From positions 13,104,011-13,168,010 of the forward strand of contig NC_088210.1 in assembly GCF_037126465.1 (NCBI RefSeq): a stretch of DNA of 64,000 nt. Reading direction: 5' to 3'. This document shows positions 44,344-53,383 of the stretch, piece by piece (the stretch's first letter is position 1; each line of letters opens with the position of its first letter). Under the pieces are notes generated by a model, which did not search any database, was not told the DNA's origin, and worked only from the letters and a program-made list of their open reading frames with translations. The DNA is from Ornithodoros turicata (Eukaryota > Arthropoda > Arachnida > Ixodida > Argasidae). The translations under genes and the position numbers were made by a program.

Positions 44344-44590
44344 CACCCTAAAAACTGAACTTCACCTCATAGCACGCTCTGCGCCAACCATTAGCACAAA
44401 TGATAGGTTTATTGCTTCTGATTCGAAGACAGAGGGGGGGTACGCCTTTTTGTGTCAATTTGGTTACATGGTAATTGACACAAAAAGGCGTACGCCTCCC
44501 TCTCTCCTCGAATCAGAAGTGATAAGCCTATCATTCCCGACAATGGTTGGCGCAGAGCGTGCTATGAGGTGAAGTTCAGTTTTTAGAGTG
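44344..44590. mobile_element. Palindromic MITE, family A, subfamily B
   Basis: This runs from CACCCTAAAAACTGAACTTC to GAAGTTCAGTTTTTAGAGTG with near-complete arm pairing. The inner arms read TCTGATTCGAAGACAGAGGG and its complement in place of the TTTGTTGAAAACGGG of subfamily A, but the GGCGTACGCC core word and outer ends are shared. Confidence 0.9.
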
Positions 44591-44704
44591 AGGGAGAGGA
44601 GGAAGTGTTCCTGCCTCTTTCTGTCCCTTTCTTTCCGCTGCTTTGACCTTGACGATGGTGACACCCGTCTAGTCACAAAGAAGGCAAAAGAAATGAAGGC
44701 AGGG

Positions 44705-44785
44705 ACACTCGATTGATTGATTTTTTTTTTAATGGAGTTGTTAGTCTCGAGTCACTAGGGACTGGTTACTCCAGGACGCGTTATT
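44705..44785 (-). repeat. (CAAT)n-tailed repeat 3' end
   Basis: On the minus strand, CGCGTCCTGGAGTAACCAGT, GAGACTAACAACTCC, an A-rich run and CAATCAATCGAG match the 3' ends at 17195-17530. Confidence 0.6.
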
Positions 44786-44892
44786 AAAAAAAGACACTTC
44801 CTCCTCTAGATGCACATTTCCCGCCCGTTTCTTCGCGACAATCATGCAGGCGGGGCTAAAGCGTAATTTCCAATAATCCAAGCGTAATAAGC

Positions 44893-45135
44893 CAAGGTCG
44901 CGCTGAGGACTGGGAGGTCGCGGGTTCGAATCCTACCACCGGCTCTGCTGTCTGAGGTTTTCCCTGGGTTTTCCCGGAGACTTTTCATACGAATGTCGGC
45001 ACAGTTCCCCCTGAAGTGGGCCCGCAGGACGCATATACTAACCCCCCTGTTCCCCCACTCCTTCCTGCTGTCCTCTCTCCATCCGTCCACATCTGTACGC
45101 CGCTCACAGCCATAGCTGCTTCGCGGCGCGAACAC
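44893..45135 (+). mobile_element. SINE-1b
   Basis: GGTCGCGGGTTCGAATCCTA (B box), CACCGGCTCTGCTGTCTGAG and GTCGGCACAGTTCCCCCTGA belong to the SINE-1 body. The 3' part CTGTCCTCTCTCCATCCGTC and CGCTCACAGCCATAGCTGCT defines the b subfamily. The A-box half is truncated. Confidence 0.85.
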
Positions 45136-45199
45136 GGAATAAGCAAAAAAACGTCACCAGTTAGAAATTTTTTTATCAGTTTAGGTGAAACACCCCGTA

Positions 45200-45647
45200 T
45201 ATCGTCCAACTGCAATCACGAATGCACGAATGTCACCAATGTAGCCGACCATGAAATTATCAGCCACGCTGGGATAACGAAAGAAGAACACCGACGCACG
45301 AAATCCTGAAAAGCAGACAGGCACGCCATAATGAGCCTAATCTGATCATCGCAGATCGCCTGACCGGTCGAACGCCTAATTGTGCTGTCATGTCTTTTTT
45401 CTTTTTCTTTCTCTTTTTTTTTTTTTTTGCGCTGGATGAGGATATATGAAGGTGCAGTGCGAAAGAATTTCGCTGACATTGGTAAACATGTGCCGCTCGT
45501 CTTGGTAGCGTATCACGCAAATTATGTTGACTGCCGTGGGTGAAAGGCAGGTCAAGGTTAGGGTCAGATAAACAAATTTGAAAATAACGCTAGTTATCAT
45601 TTTAAAAAAATTGTCTACATTTTGATCTTATTGAAATGCGGTGCTTT
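45200..45647. other. Unassigned sequence
   Basis: A T-rich run at 45396-45428 creates lysine-rich minus frames. Nothing else recognised. Confidence 0.4.
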
Positions 45648-46056
45648 ATCGGAGTATCGTTGACTCTAAATTTTTGGAGCCGTTCTTTTTAGAAGCCTCT
45701 TAATTGTTTTTTAAAGGGGCCGTAAACAGGTACAAAAGGTGCACATTTCTTTGTGTTATATTATTGAAACTTATGCAGTGAAAACTCCTTGCAATTACTA
45801 ACGCTCAAAAACAAAAGGCGCTTGCATATACGGATGAAATATTCACTGCACTCTTTCGCATTTTAGCTCCGCCCCGCGCTCTAACTTTACGTCATTTTGA
45901 CGTAGCGCGATTTCTTCACCAATTACGATCGAGTGTTCCACGTATGATTTTATTTCAAATGCGGAATTGGACTAGATGAACGTGAGTCCTCTTCTATTCA
46001 AAATCTAAACAGTTACAGCCTCAAACTGAAAAAGAAATGCGCTTAATTTAGGTATC
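45648..46056. repeat. Local duplication, copy 1 (about 405 bp)
   Basis: From TTTATCGGAGTATCGTTGAC to AATTTAGGTATCAT this matches 47722-48128 at about 97%, with two small indels. The repeat starts 63 bp outside the TTAA-type element and ends within it, so it is a segment duplication and not simply two copies of that element. Confidence 0.88.
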
Positions 46057-46735
46057 ATACGCGTACTACGTTTTCTGGCCAGTAGCACGCAGCACAGCAC
46101 GTGCGCGAATGAATATCCGGGACTACAGTTCAGGAATCTTAGGATGGTGCGCGATGGAACATCTTCGTCATCTTCGAATGGTTCCGACAACTGGGCTGTC
46201 GTACTTTGGATGGAGCCACGCGGCATCGCGTCACCAGCTCGCGTGGTACAGCTCTGGTACAGTGGTACCAGCTCGCGTGGATAGCGTGCTGGCCATGTCA
46301 TGTCATGACTGGGAGGAACCCGGGTTCGAATCGCGTCATGTGATAGCAGCCCAACTGTTGACGTTTGCGCCAGCCGGAGATGTTGAAGATGTCATGACGT
46401 TGAATTTCGGAACCACGGAGCGCAAAACGTCGTTTCGTACAAACAAACTGAGCGCTCCGACTCACAGCTGATAATGAAGTACGTTTATTGGCTGGTAATT
46501 TGAAACGTCATGTGCGCAGCTCGGCCCCCGGATTGGACGGCAAAACGCTACGTAGCCATGTGACGTATGCGTGGTGGAGAGAGGCTCGCTGGTTACTCAT
46601 CTTTGAAAGCAGTTATATGGGTCGATGAGCTGGCACGAGCCGAACGAAATGTATATTTGGGTATTATGATCTGCGTTCTTTTATGCGGTATCATTAGTTC
46701 AGAAATGTTTGGTGGCCTGTTTACGGCCCCTTTAA
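45711..46735. mobile_element. TTAA-flanked element, family G
   Basis: The ends AGGGGCCGTAAACAGG (from 45715) and CCTGTTTACGGCCCCT (to 46731) are perfect 16-bp inverted repeats, each bordered by TTAA. The interior is non-coding and contains a SINE-1 head at 46258-46345. TTAA target and GG-rich ends fit Kolobok or piggyBac. Confidence 0.75.
46258..46345 (+). mobile_element. SINE-1 tRNA-like head only
   Basis: GGTACAGTGGTACCAGCTCG (A-box region), GTGCTGGCCATGTCATG and GGAACCCGGGTTCGAATCGC (B box) represent the SINE-1 head; the body is missing. The first 13 bases (GCTCTGGTACAGT) resemble the sequence just before it, so a small duplication may be present. Confidence 0.65.
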
Positions 46736-46850
46736 AGCCAGCATCGCTTTCAGCGCTCTCCTCCTTCGTGTTTTCTAACAAATATTCCTTGGTTTCTTCA
46801 AACATGCTTTCGGGAACTCTTAGAACTCTACCAATTACGCACGGGCGTAA

Positions 46851-46968
46851 TGGCTACAAAATAGGCGCAGCCTCAAGTTTTCAACAAATCAGGGGCGAGA
46901 ACGTTGTCATTCGGGATGATGGTTGGCTAGGACAGTGCTGTGTGGTGAAGCTCATTTTTAAGACTGTA
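46851..46968. mobile_element. Family A palindrome, right half only
   Basis: TTTTCAACAAATCAGGGGCG, GGGATGATGGTTGGCTAGGA and GAAGCTCATTTTTAAGACTG form the right arm without its partner. Confidence 0.8.
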
Positions 46969-46976
46969 TAGGCTGC

Positions 46977-47130
46977 ACTCTAAAAACAGAACTTCACCGC
47001 ATAGCACGCTGGGCATCAACCATTGCCACGAATGATAGGGTTATCGCTTCTGGTTCGAATCGAGAAGGTTGGGGGGGGGGGGGGGGGGGCGTACGCCCTT
47101 TTGTGTCGATTGGGATACATGATAACTGTC
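46977..47130. mobile_element. Family A subfamily B palindrome, left half, with G20 tract
   Basis: CACTCTAAAAACAGAACTTC, ATAGCACGCTGGGCATCAAC and CGCTTCTGGTTCGAATCGAG form a left arm. The G run of the arm has expanded to about 20 bases (47070-47089) before CGTACGCCCTTTTGTGTCGA. The right arm is missing, so half an A arm and half a B arm stand eight bases apart. Confidence 0.8.
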
Positions 47131-47721
47131 CCTATAGTCCCTATACTTCGCATAAGCTACCGTATACATTTAGTCGTAAAAAGGACTAACCGTGGTGGCA
47201 ACGCATCTAATCCCCAAGATGACTAAAATAATTCATTTCTTTCCTACATTCTGAGAAATGAGGAGTAATTTAAGTCATTTCGGGGACTAGATGCATTGCC
47301 ATAAAAATTACTCCCTTTCAGCAGTAAATCCATGGGACTAAAGGAATGTCACAGAGTGGAGACTACGTTTCACGCTCTGTCCTCACAGCCTCAGGTATAT
47401 CATCATGTGTATGAATAAAAATACTTTGAATTAAACCGTCAACCGTGATATATATGTCGAGCAATATTAAATCTTGCGACATGCATAGGTAGAGCACAAT
47501 TTGCAAAGAAAGGACTCTTAACTATTTCTATTTCTTTCTATTGCTATTAACTATTTCCTAACTATTTCTATAAAGAACTATTTCTTAGTCTGTGGGCAGA
47601 AATTGTTCAGTTGTACAGCCTTATTCCACCGGATTCACTTAGAGCACATATACGTACATGTATTCACGCAGGCTGTCGCATTCAGGCTTCAGTGACTATT
47701 TGCAGAACTGGGAAGTAAACT
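47131..47721. repeat. GACTAA/TTAGTC-rich stretch and unassigned sequence
   Basis: GGACTAA, GACTAAA and GGGACTAGATGCATTG words recur in both orientations at 47160-47350 (ACGCATCTAATCCCC against GGGGACTAGATGCATTG). Similar GGGGACTAAAATGCGGAGTA and GGAGACTAAACAGTGCAATT words lie at 48141-48200. It may be a foldback interrupted by the 47722-48128 segment. Confidence 0.45.
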
Positions 47722-48128
47722 TTATCGGAGTATCGTTGACTCTAAAGTTTTGGAGCCGTTCTTTTTAGAAGCCTATTAATTGTTTTTTAAAGGGGCCGTA
47801 AACAGGTACAAAAGGTGCACTTTTCTTTGTGTTATATTATTGAAACGTATGCAGTGAAAACTCCTTGCAATTACTAACGCTCAAAAACAAAAGGCGCTTG
47901 CATACGGGTGAAATATTCACTGCACTCTTTCGCATTTTAGCTCCGCCTCGCGCTCTAACTTTACGTCATTTTGACGTAGCGCGATTTCTTTACCAATTAC
48001 GATCGAGTGTTCCACGTATGATTTTATTTCAAATGCGGAATTGGACTAGATGAACGTGAATCCTCTTCAAAATCTAAACAGTTACAGCCTCAAACTGAAA
48101 AAGAAATGCGTTTAATTTATGTATCATC
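47722..48128. repeat. Local duplication, copy 2
   Basis: See 45648-46056. This copy includes only the left third of the TTAA-type element and lacks its right terminus. Confidence 0.88.
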
Positions 48129-49233
48129 ACTTGAGGCCCGGGGGACTAAAATGCGGAGTAACTGCAATCCAGGAGACTAAACAGTGCAATTACTCCCCAA
48201 TTAACTCATTCACTTATTAGGGCGTAAGAGGTACGTATCATATAGGGTGGCAGCAAACAAATACAAGAAGGCACTCCTCCCCCCCCCCCCCTGAAATTGC
48301 GTAGGCTACCGTAATCGCACCAACGAATTTCTAATTTGGGTATGCAAGCACCGGGTTCCGAAATTTCGACAACCGTCGCGTTGCGTAAATAATCTGTACT
48401 ACAAACAACACGGCCCGAAAGCAGACGCGCATGCGCCAGCCAGCAAGCAAGCAGTCCTCGTAAGACGGTCGGGGACTGCGAGATCGATTGGACGGCGTTG
48501 CCCAGAAACACATCGCTCCCTAATCTTCTCCGGGATTATGTTGCGCGGTTATTGGGGCGTATTGTGGCTGTGTATGTAGCGCTAGATTGAAAGGGGAGTT
48601 AAAGAAGGGCACGTGGGAGCTTACTTCTGGTTACTACATAGTTGCCACCCAACAGGCGTAACAGGTATACGGGCGGGTGATCCCCGATAACGCAAAGATA
48701 GGACTCCGGGATTCAGGTTTAAACCGCAAAAAAGTTGATAGCCGCGATGGATGTTCGAAAGCCGTATTAGCAGTTGCGCGCTACAGCGGCATTTATTTTA
48801 TTTTATTTATTTATTTATTTTTTTACTGCTGCGGCAGACTTCAAACGATTTCTCTTCTCCGTGACGTTATACCGGCGTTGCATATACGAGGGGATAGGAA
48901 TTAAGTATATAGGCGGCTTGTGACCACGGGACAAGGTTGCGCTTAGGTGATGTTGTTGTTCTCGACGTTGTCGCCGGTAGTTCAATGAATATATAAGCCA
49001 CCGCTGGACAAGCTCGCTCTCTATGGAAATCTGGGCGAAAATTTTAATTAATCTGGCAGCCATGGGATGTCCAACGGACGTTTCCGACGTAAAATTTACG
49101 TTCTTCCGATTGTTTGTGACGCTGCTTGCTAGCAGTTTCGGTTTGGTACAGGTATAAATTAATAAAGTCAATATAATTGTGTAATATAATAATATATATA
49201 TATATAATATATAATAGTACGTATATAATAAGT
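48129..49233. other. Unassigned sequence with simple repeats
   Basis: A C run near 48279-48291, an ATTT-rich run at 48790-48825 and a TA-rich run at about 49186-49215. No gene recognised. Confidence 0.4.
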
Positions 49234-50568
49234 GGTGACACAAAACTATCGTCCTATTTCCATTACCTGCATATCATGTAAAATTTTTGAGCACATTATA
49301 TACTCTAACATCATTAAATTTCTTGAAAAAAAAATAATTTCTTCTACCCCTTGCAACATGGATTCAGGAAAAACTTCTCTTGTGAAACGCAGCTAGCTTG
49401 TTTTGTTCATGATATTCTTTCTCATGCAGACACTAACTATAGAACGGACGCTGCATTCTTAGATTTTCGAAAAGCATTCGACATGGTCCCTCATAACAAA
49501 CTTCCGTATAAGCTCTCCATTCTAAATCTGGATTATCATGCCCTCCGGTGGATAGAATCATTTCTTACAAAACGGTCGCTCTTTGCTTCCTGTAACAATT
49601 TCCACTCTCCCGAAATCCCAGTAACATCCGGCATACCGCAAGGCTCTGTTCTCGGACCTCTGCTGTTCCTCATCTATATCAATGACTTACCTAGTGGTCT
49701 AACATCAACCGTCCGACTCTTCGCAGACGACTGCGTCATTTATCGTAAAATCGCTTCTCCTCTGGACCACTCAACATTACAAAATGACTTAACGCTAATA
49801 CAACAATGGTGCGCAGTATATGGCAAAGGCCCTTGAACATCAACAAATGTAACATTGTCTCCTTCACACGTCAACGACTCTGCACCCTTCCCCCACTTTC
49901 ATACACAATCGATAACTTCATTCTGCCACGAGCAGATTCTTGATTGATTGATTGATTGATTGAAAGAAAGAAAAAAATGGAAATATCTTGGCGTTCATCT
50001 TTCAGCAAACATGTCATGGAATACACACATTGACTACACAATCTCGAACGCTAATCGCTCACTTGGCTTTATCCGTCGAACATTGAAGCACGCACCTCCT
50101 CACTTAAAACATCTAGCATATCTCACTCACACTCGCCCAAAACTGGAATACGCCTCCGCAATATGGGATCCCGCCCAAACATCCCTCATTGATAATCTTG
50201 AACGCATCCAAAACAGGGCAACACGATTCATATTCAACAATTACTGCACCACAACATCAGTATCTGCACTGAAAGCTGAACTCAACCTCTCGACCTTAGC
50301 ACATCGTCGTACCATTTCAAAGTTGTCCCTCTTTCATCGATTCTTCCATACCATACCCACAGATCAATCCCCAATCGTTCGTGCCGTGGTATCATATTCC
50401 CCCGTCTAGACCACACTAATAAAATCACACGTCTTCACTGTAATACCCAAACGCATTCTCGAAGTAATTCTTTTGTTCCACCATAGTTATTTGGAATGAT
50501 CTCCCAGGACACATATCCACCACTCACGACCACCAGGCATTTTTGAACATTATACGTCCGCTAAACTG
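49234..50568 (+). pseudogene. LINE ORF2: reverse transcriptase and C-terminal region
   Basis: This would encode the polymerase that copies the element RNA at the target site. The frame from 49234 gives NYRPISITCISCKIFEHIIY, then without a stop QHGFRKNFSCETQLA (about 49354), AAFLDFRKAFDMV with the first catalytic aspartate, SGIPQGSVLGPLLFLIYIND and the catalytic FADD at 49720-49731. A stop at 49834-49836 reflects a frameshift, because LNINKCNIVSFTR continues in another frame from about 49840. At 49943-49977 a (GATT)n and A-rich insertion breaks the text. From 49978 KYLGVHLSANMSWNTHI, RPKLEYASAIWDP and ERIQNRATRFI are intact to 50409. A last shift leads to WNDLPGHISTT and a stop near 50568. The N-terminal endonuclease is absent. 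Confidence 0.9.
49943..49977. repeat. (GATT)n and A-rich tract inside the LINE ORF
   Basis: About five GATT units then GAAAGAAAGAAAAAAA interrupt the coding text between a DNFILPRADS-like and a KYLGVHL block. On the minus strand it reads as T-rich followed by (CAAT)n, like the tails at 17195-17530. Confidence 0.75.
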
Positions 50569-50979
50569 ATTTTTTTTCTCTGTTAGATTACTTGCAAATT
50601 GTATTAAGTATGTTGTATTAAGTGTTATTAATTGTAATCTATACCAGCTAGCCTGCACCCTTTCCCTTGTATTAAGTATGTTCGGGTTGTTCATTGGTGT
50701 ACAAACTCTTTTGTATTATGTCCTCTTTTTCCTCTTTCTTTTTTTTTTAGTCTTCACTTTCATCATGCAAATGTTCTGTATTTTATTTATATCTTATATA
50801 CTGTATTGATTCCTCAATTGTAACTGTATGTATACTGTAATTCTTTTTCTGTTTCTGTGTACTGTAACTAACTGTTTTTCCCACCCCCCATGTAATGCCC
50901 GTAAGGGCCCTTGGTGTAAAATAAAAAAAATAAAAAGTGCTGTTACGTAACATTCTCTTTCCCTGCCCATTGCTACACA

Positions 50980-51218
50980 CACTGTTAAAACATAACTTCA
51001 CCGGAAGACACGCTGAAGACCAGCCATATTGCACAGAATGGTACCGTTATCATTCCGGATGGGATTTTTGGAACGTGCGGGGGCGTACGCCTTTTCGTGA
51101 AAATTAACGTAACTGCATAACTTCCCGTTTTCGACAGAGGGAGACAACGATGCCATTTGGGACGATGGTTGGCGACGACTGTTCTATACCGTAAACGGTT
51201 CTGTTTTTTAAGATGCGG
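50980..51218. mobile_element. Palindromic MITE, family A, diverged copy
   Basis: CACACTGTTAAAACATAACTTC, GGGGGCGTACGCCTTTTCGT, then CCCGTTTTCGACAGAGGG, GACGATGGTTGGCG and CTGTTTTTTAAGATGCGGTG. The arms have diverged and part of the loop is lost. Confidence 0.7.
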
Positions 51219-51249
51219 TGAAACGAACAATGCCAAGCCATCACTGTAA

Positions 51250-51362
51250 AAACAGATGGTGGTGATGATGATGGACCTGCTTGCCGTAGTCGGCCACGCA
51301 TAGGCGGGCAACGTCACGACTATCGCAGAGGAGGACAGTACGTCCTGGACCGACTTCACAGG
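51250..51362 (-). mobile_element. SINE-1 3' half
   Basis: On the minus strand the body (GTCGGTCCAGGACGTACTGT) leads to AGTCGTGACGTTGCCCGCCT, GCGTGGCCGACTACGGCAAG and an ATCATCATCACCACC tail. The head is replaced by the adjoining family A element. This copy's 3' end is the closest to the LINE end at 16155-16248. Confidence 0.85.
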
Positions 51363-51590
51363 GAACTTCACCGTATAGCACGTTCCCATCCAACCATCAT
51401 CCCGAAGAACATCGTGTTCTCTCCAGCTTTGAAAAATCCGGGAAGCGACCGCCTTTTAGTGAAACTTACGCCGTTAGGTTACGTAACAGCTACAGTTACG
51501 TTACAAAAAAGGCACACGCCCGGCGCTTTCCACGAATCAAATCAGAAGTGATAACGGTATCGTTCTCTACAATGGTCCGTGCCTTCTGAG
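51363..51590. mobile_element. Palindromic MITE, family A, diverged copy
   Basis: AACTTCACCGTATAGCACGT, CCAACCATCATCCCGAAG, then AAAAAAGGCACACGCCC and GAAGTGATAACGGTATCG. It appears inserted at or joined to the SINE next to it; the right terminus is not clear. Confidence 0.65.
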
Positions 51591-51613
51591 CATTTTCATT
51601 TTTTATTCCCTGT

Positions 51614-51915
51614 TAACGCCGCGAACCAACTGTGGCTACGAGCGGCGTACAGGCGTGGACAGATGGAGAGAGGACAGCAAGTAGGGGTGAGAGACAGGGA
51701 GTTAGTGTGCTTCCTGGGTCGACTTCATGGGAAGCTCTGCCGACATTCGTCCGGAAAGTCTACCGAAAGATCCCGGGAGAACGGTAGACAGCACAACCGC
51801 GTTACGACTTCTGTTGTCGATGCGCCACACAAATTCGAATCCTCATCAACAACCGGTGTTGGGATTCGAACCTATACCACCTTCCAGCCTGCAGTACGGC
51901 CTTGGCTGCCACCAA
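51614..51915 (-). mobile_element. SINE-1b, minus copy
   Basis: The plus strand starts with the b-type extension (GAACCAACTGTGGCTACGAG, GGACAGATGGAGAGAGGACA), then TCCTGGGTCGACTTCATGGG, CGACATTCGTCCGGAAAGTC and GGGATTCGAACCTATACCAC, the B-box complement. A short unrelated stretch, about 51810-51850, is inserted before the head. Confidence 0.8.
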
Positions 51916-51968
51916 CGACACAGTGTTATGCGGTGGAGCTCTATTTTAAGGGTGTACTTACAGCATAG

Positions 51969-52592
51969 ATTGAGAAGTTACCCGCCAAAAAGAACTCGTT
52001 ACAAGTTAAGTTACCGTGTGCAAAATGTAACTAAGTTAATAACGAAGTTCTTCAGCCTGAAATGTAACTCGCGGTTACTGGGTTACTTAAAAAAAAAAGA
52101 TCGAGTTACTTCCAAGTTACTTTGGACACAAAATAGCATTACGCAGGTGCAACACGCATGAGCAGTTGAGTTAGACCTTGAGTTGCCTGCGGAGGAGTGC
52201 AACACGCTTAGATCGTTTTCGTTTATGTCCAACAATAGATCTCTCCCTGTTTGTAAACAAATGACGTCATAGTGTTTGACAGCGCCACAAATTTGGTAGA
52301 GTATAAATAGTAGAATGAAGAATATGAATAGAATGAATATCACGTTTTATGGCAAAAAATGCCATGAAGGAACCGAAGAGAAAGCAAGAAAATATGTGGG
52401 CGTGAGTGAAAAGCAAGTTAAAAATAACTTGGAACTTAACTTAACTTACTTTGGCAAAGTTACCTGAAGAAGGAACGAGTTCCTCTAAAAGTTACCACGG
52501 CGCTAAAGTAACGAGTTAAGTTACAAGTTACCAATAAAAGGAACTTAGTTACAGTAACGAGTTACTTGTAACGAGTTACCTCGAACTCTCAC
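51969..52592. mobile_element. Probable hAT-like element with AGTTAC subterminal arrays
   Basis: AAGTTAC, AACTCGTTAC and GTAACGAGTTAC words crowd both ends (51980-52125 and 52415-52582), with a non-repetitive centre containing GACGTCATAGTGTTTGACAG. The flanks ACAGCATA and ACAGCAAA could be a target duplication with one change, but the terminal inverted repeats are weak, so boundaries are uncertain. Confidence 0.55.
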
Positions 52593-52860
52593 AGCAAACA
52601 TCACCCCACCGACCACCACCACCATATCCTATAAGAGCCAACAGGAGTTATATTCCATGCACACTTGATCAAGTTGCCATAAATGTTTGTTCGTCCTGCT
52701 AGTGTACCTAAACAGAAGCAGTGCACTTCGCCATGCACTACATGCCATAGGCTGACTTTCACTTTCGCGATGTACCTTGACAACCGTAGGGCCAACTGTA
52801 CGAAGTGCGAAGCTTGACAAGGCATCTTTGATGTTTGCGTAGCAGCAGCGTGATGACGTT

Positions 52861-52932
52861 TCAAATAGACCTCTCCATGCTTGTAAACAAATGACGTCAT
52901 AGTGTTCGACAGCGCCACAAATTTGGTGGAGT
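52861..52932. repeat. Duplicate of the centre of the AGTTAC element
   Basis: AATAGACCTCTCCATGCTTG, TAAACAAATGACGTCATAGT and GACAGCGCCACAAATTTGGT repeat 52230-52300 with few changes. The rest of that element is not found here. Confidence 0.75.
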
Positions 52933-53048
52933 TGGACTACGCTGGAAGGTAGGGGAGAACAAGGTCGCGCCCGAAAATCACCATCTTGAGGGGATTACGA
53001 GGGTCCCTGATAGGGACGCGACCTTCGGTCCTACTTTTCTTTCGGTAG

Positions 53049-53124
53049 GAGGCAGATAACGATATCATTTGAGATAATGGTTCGCCACGAGCGTGTTATG
53101 GGACGAAGTTCATTTTTAAGAGTA
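53049..53124. mobile_element. Family A palindrome, right end only
   Basis: GGCAGATAACGATATCATTT, GATAATGGTTCGCCACGAGC and GAAGTTCATTTTTAAGAGTA. Confidence 0.8.
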
Positions 53125-53146
53125 TAGATACAGAAACATGAGAGAA

Positions 53147-53367
53147 CTGATGTTCTGAGGCTGGAACAACATAGAAGGGACAATCACATACAAGGCCTCA
53201 AGATGCCTAAGAAATTAACGATGAAAGATGAAAGTCACTGAAATGGTTAGCCAGCTGTAGGACTCGAACCCAGAATATCCATCCCACACCATCCCACATC
53301 CGGAAGATGTGGGTTCGAGTCCTACAGCTGGCTAACCTTTTCAGTGACTTTCATCTTTCATCGTTAA
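53147..53367. mobile_element. SINE-2, head-to-head inverted pair
   Basis: The SINE-2 leader (AACTGATGTTCTGAGGCTGG, CATAGAAGGGACAA) is on the plus strand at 53149-53195. Two copies of the T-arm-to-tail part follow as an inverted repeat: 53215-53272 (minus) and 53309-53367 (plus). The arms are about 58 bp, differ at one or two positions, and contain GGTTCGAGTCCTACAGCTGG and GTGACTTTCATCTTTCATCG. The 36-bp spacer holds ATCCCAC repeats. Confidence 0.82.
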
Positions 53368-53383
53368 CATCTTTCATAGATAC

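Larger units (their letters stand above)
44005..45199. mobile_element. Tc1/mariner-type element with three nested insertions
   Basis: The left end CAGCGAGTTTCACCTAGAGT and the right end, on the other strand CGGGGTGTTTCACCTAAACT, continue as TGATAAAAAATTCTAACTGG, so terminal repeats are about 45 bp. TA flanks both ends (44005-44006, 45198-45199). Inside lie a family A palindrome, a minus-strand (CAAT)n-tailed repeat and a SINE-1b. Little host sequence and no transposase remain. Confidence 0.8.
49234..50937 (+). mobile_element. CR1/jockey-group LINE, 5'-truncated
   Basis: The copy begins inside the reverse transcriptase domain, runs through the ORF2 C terminus and ends with a 3' UTR that finishes TGTAATGCCCGTAAGGGCCC, TTGGTGTAAAAT and an (A)nT tail. 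Truncation at the 5' side is usual for copies made by target-primed reverse transcription. The same coding and UTR blocks appear, more decayed, at 10676-12530. Confidence 0.9.
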
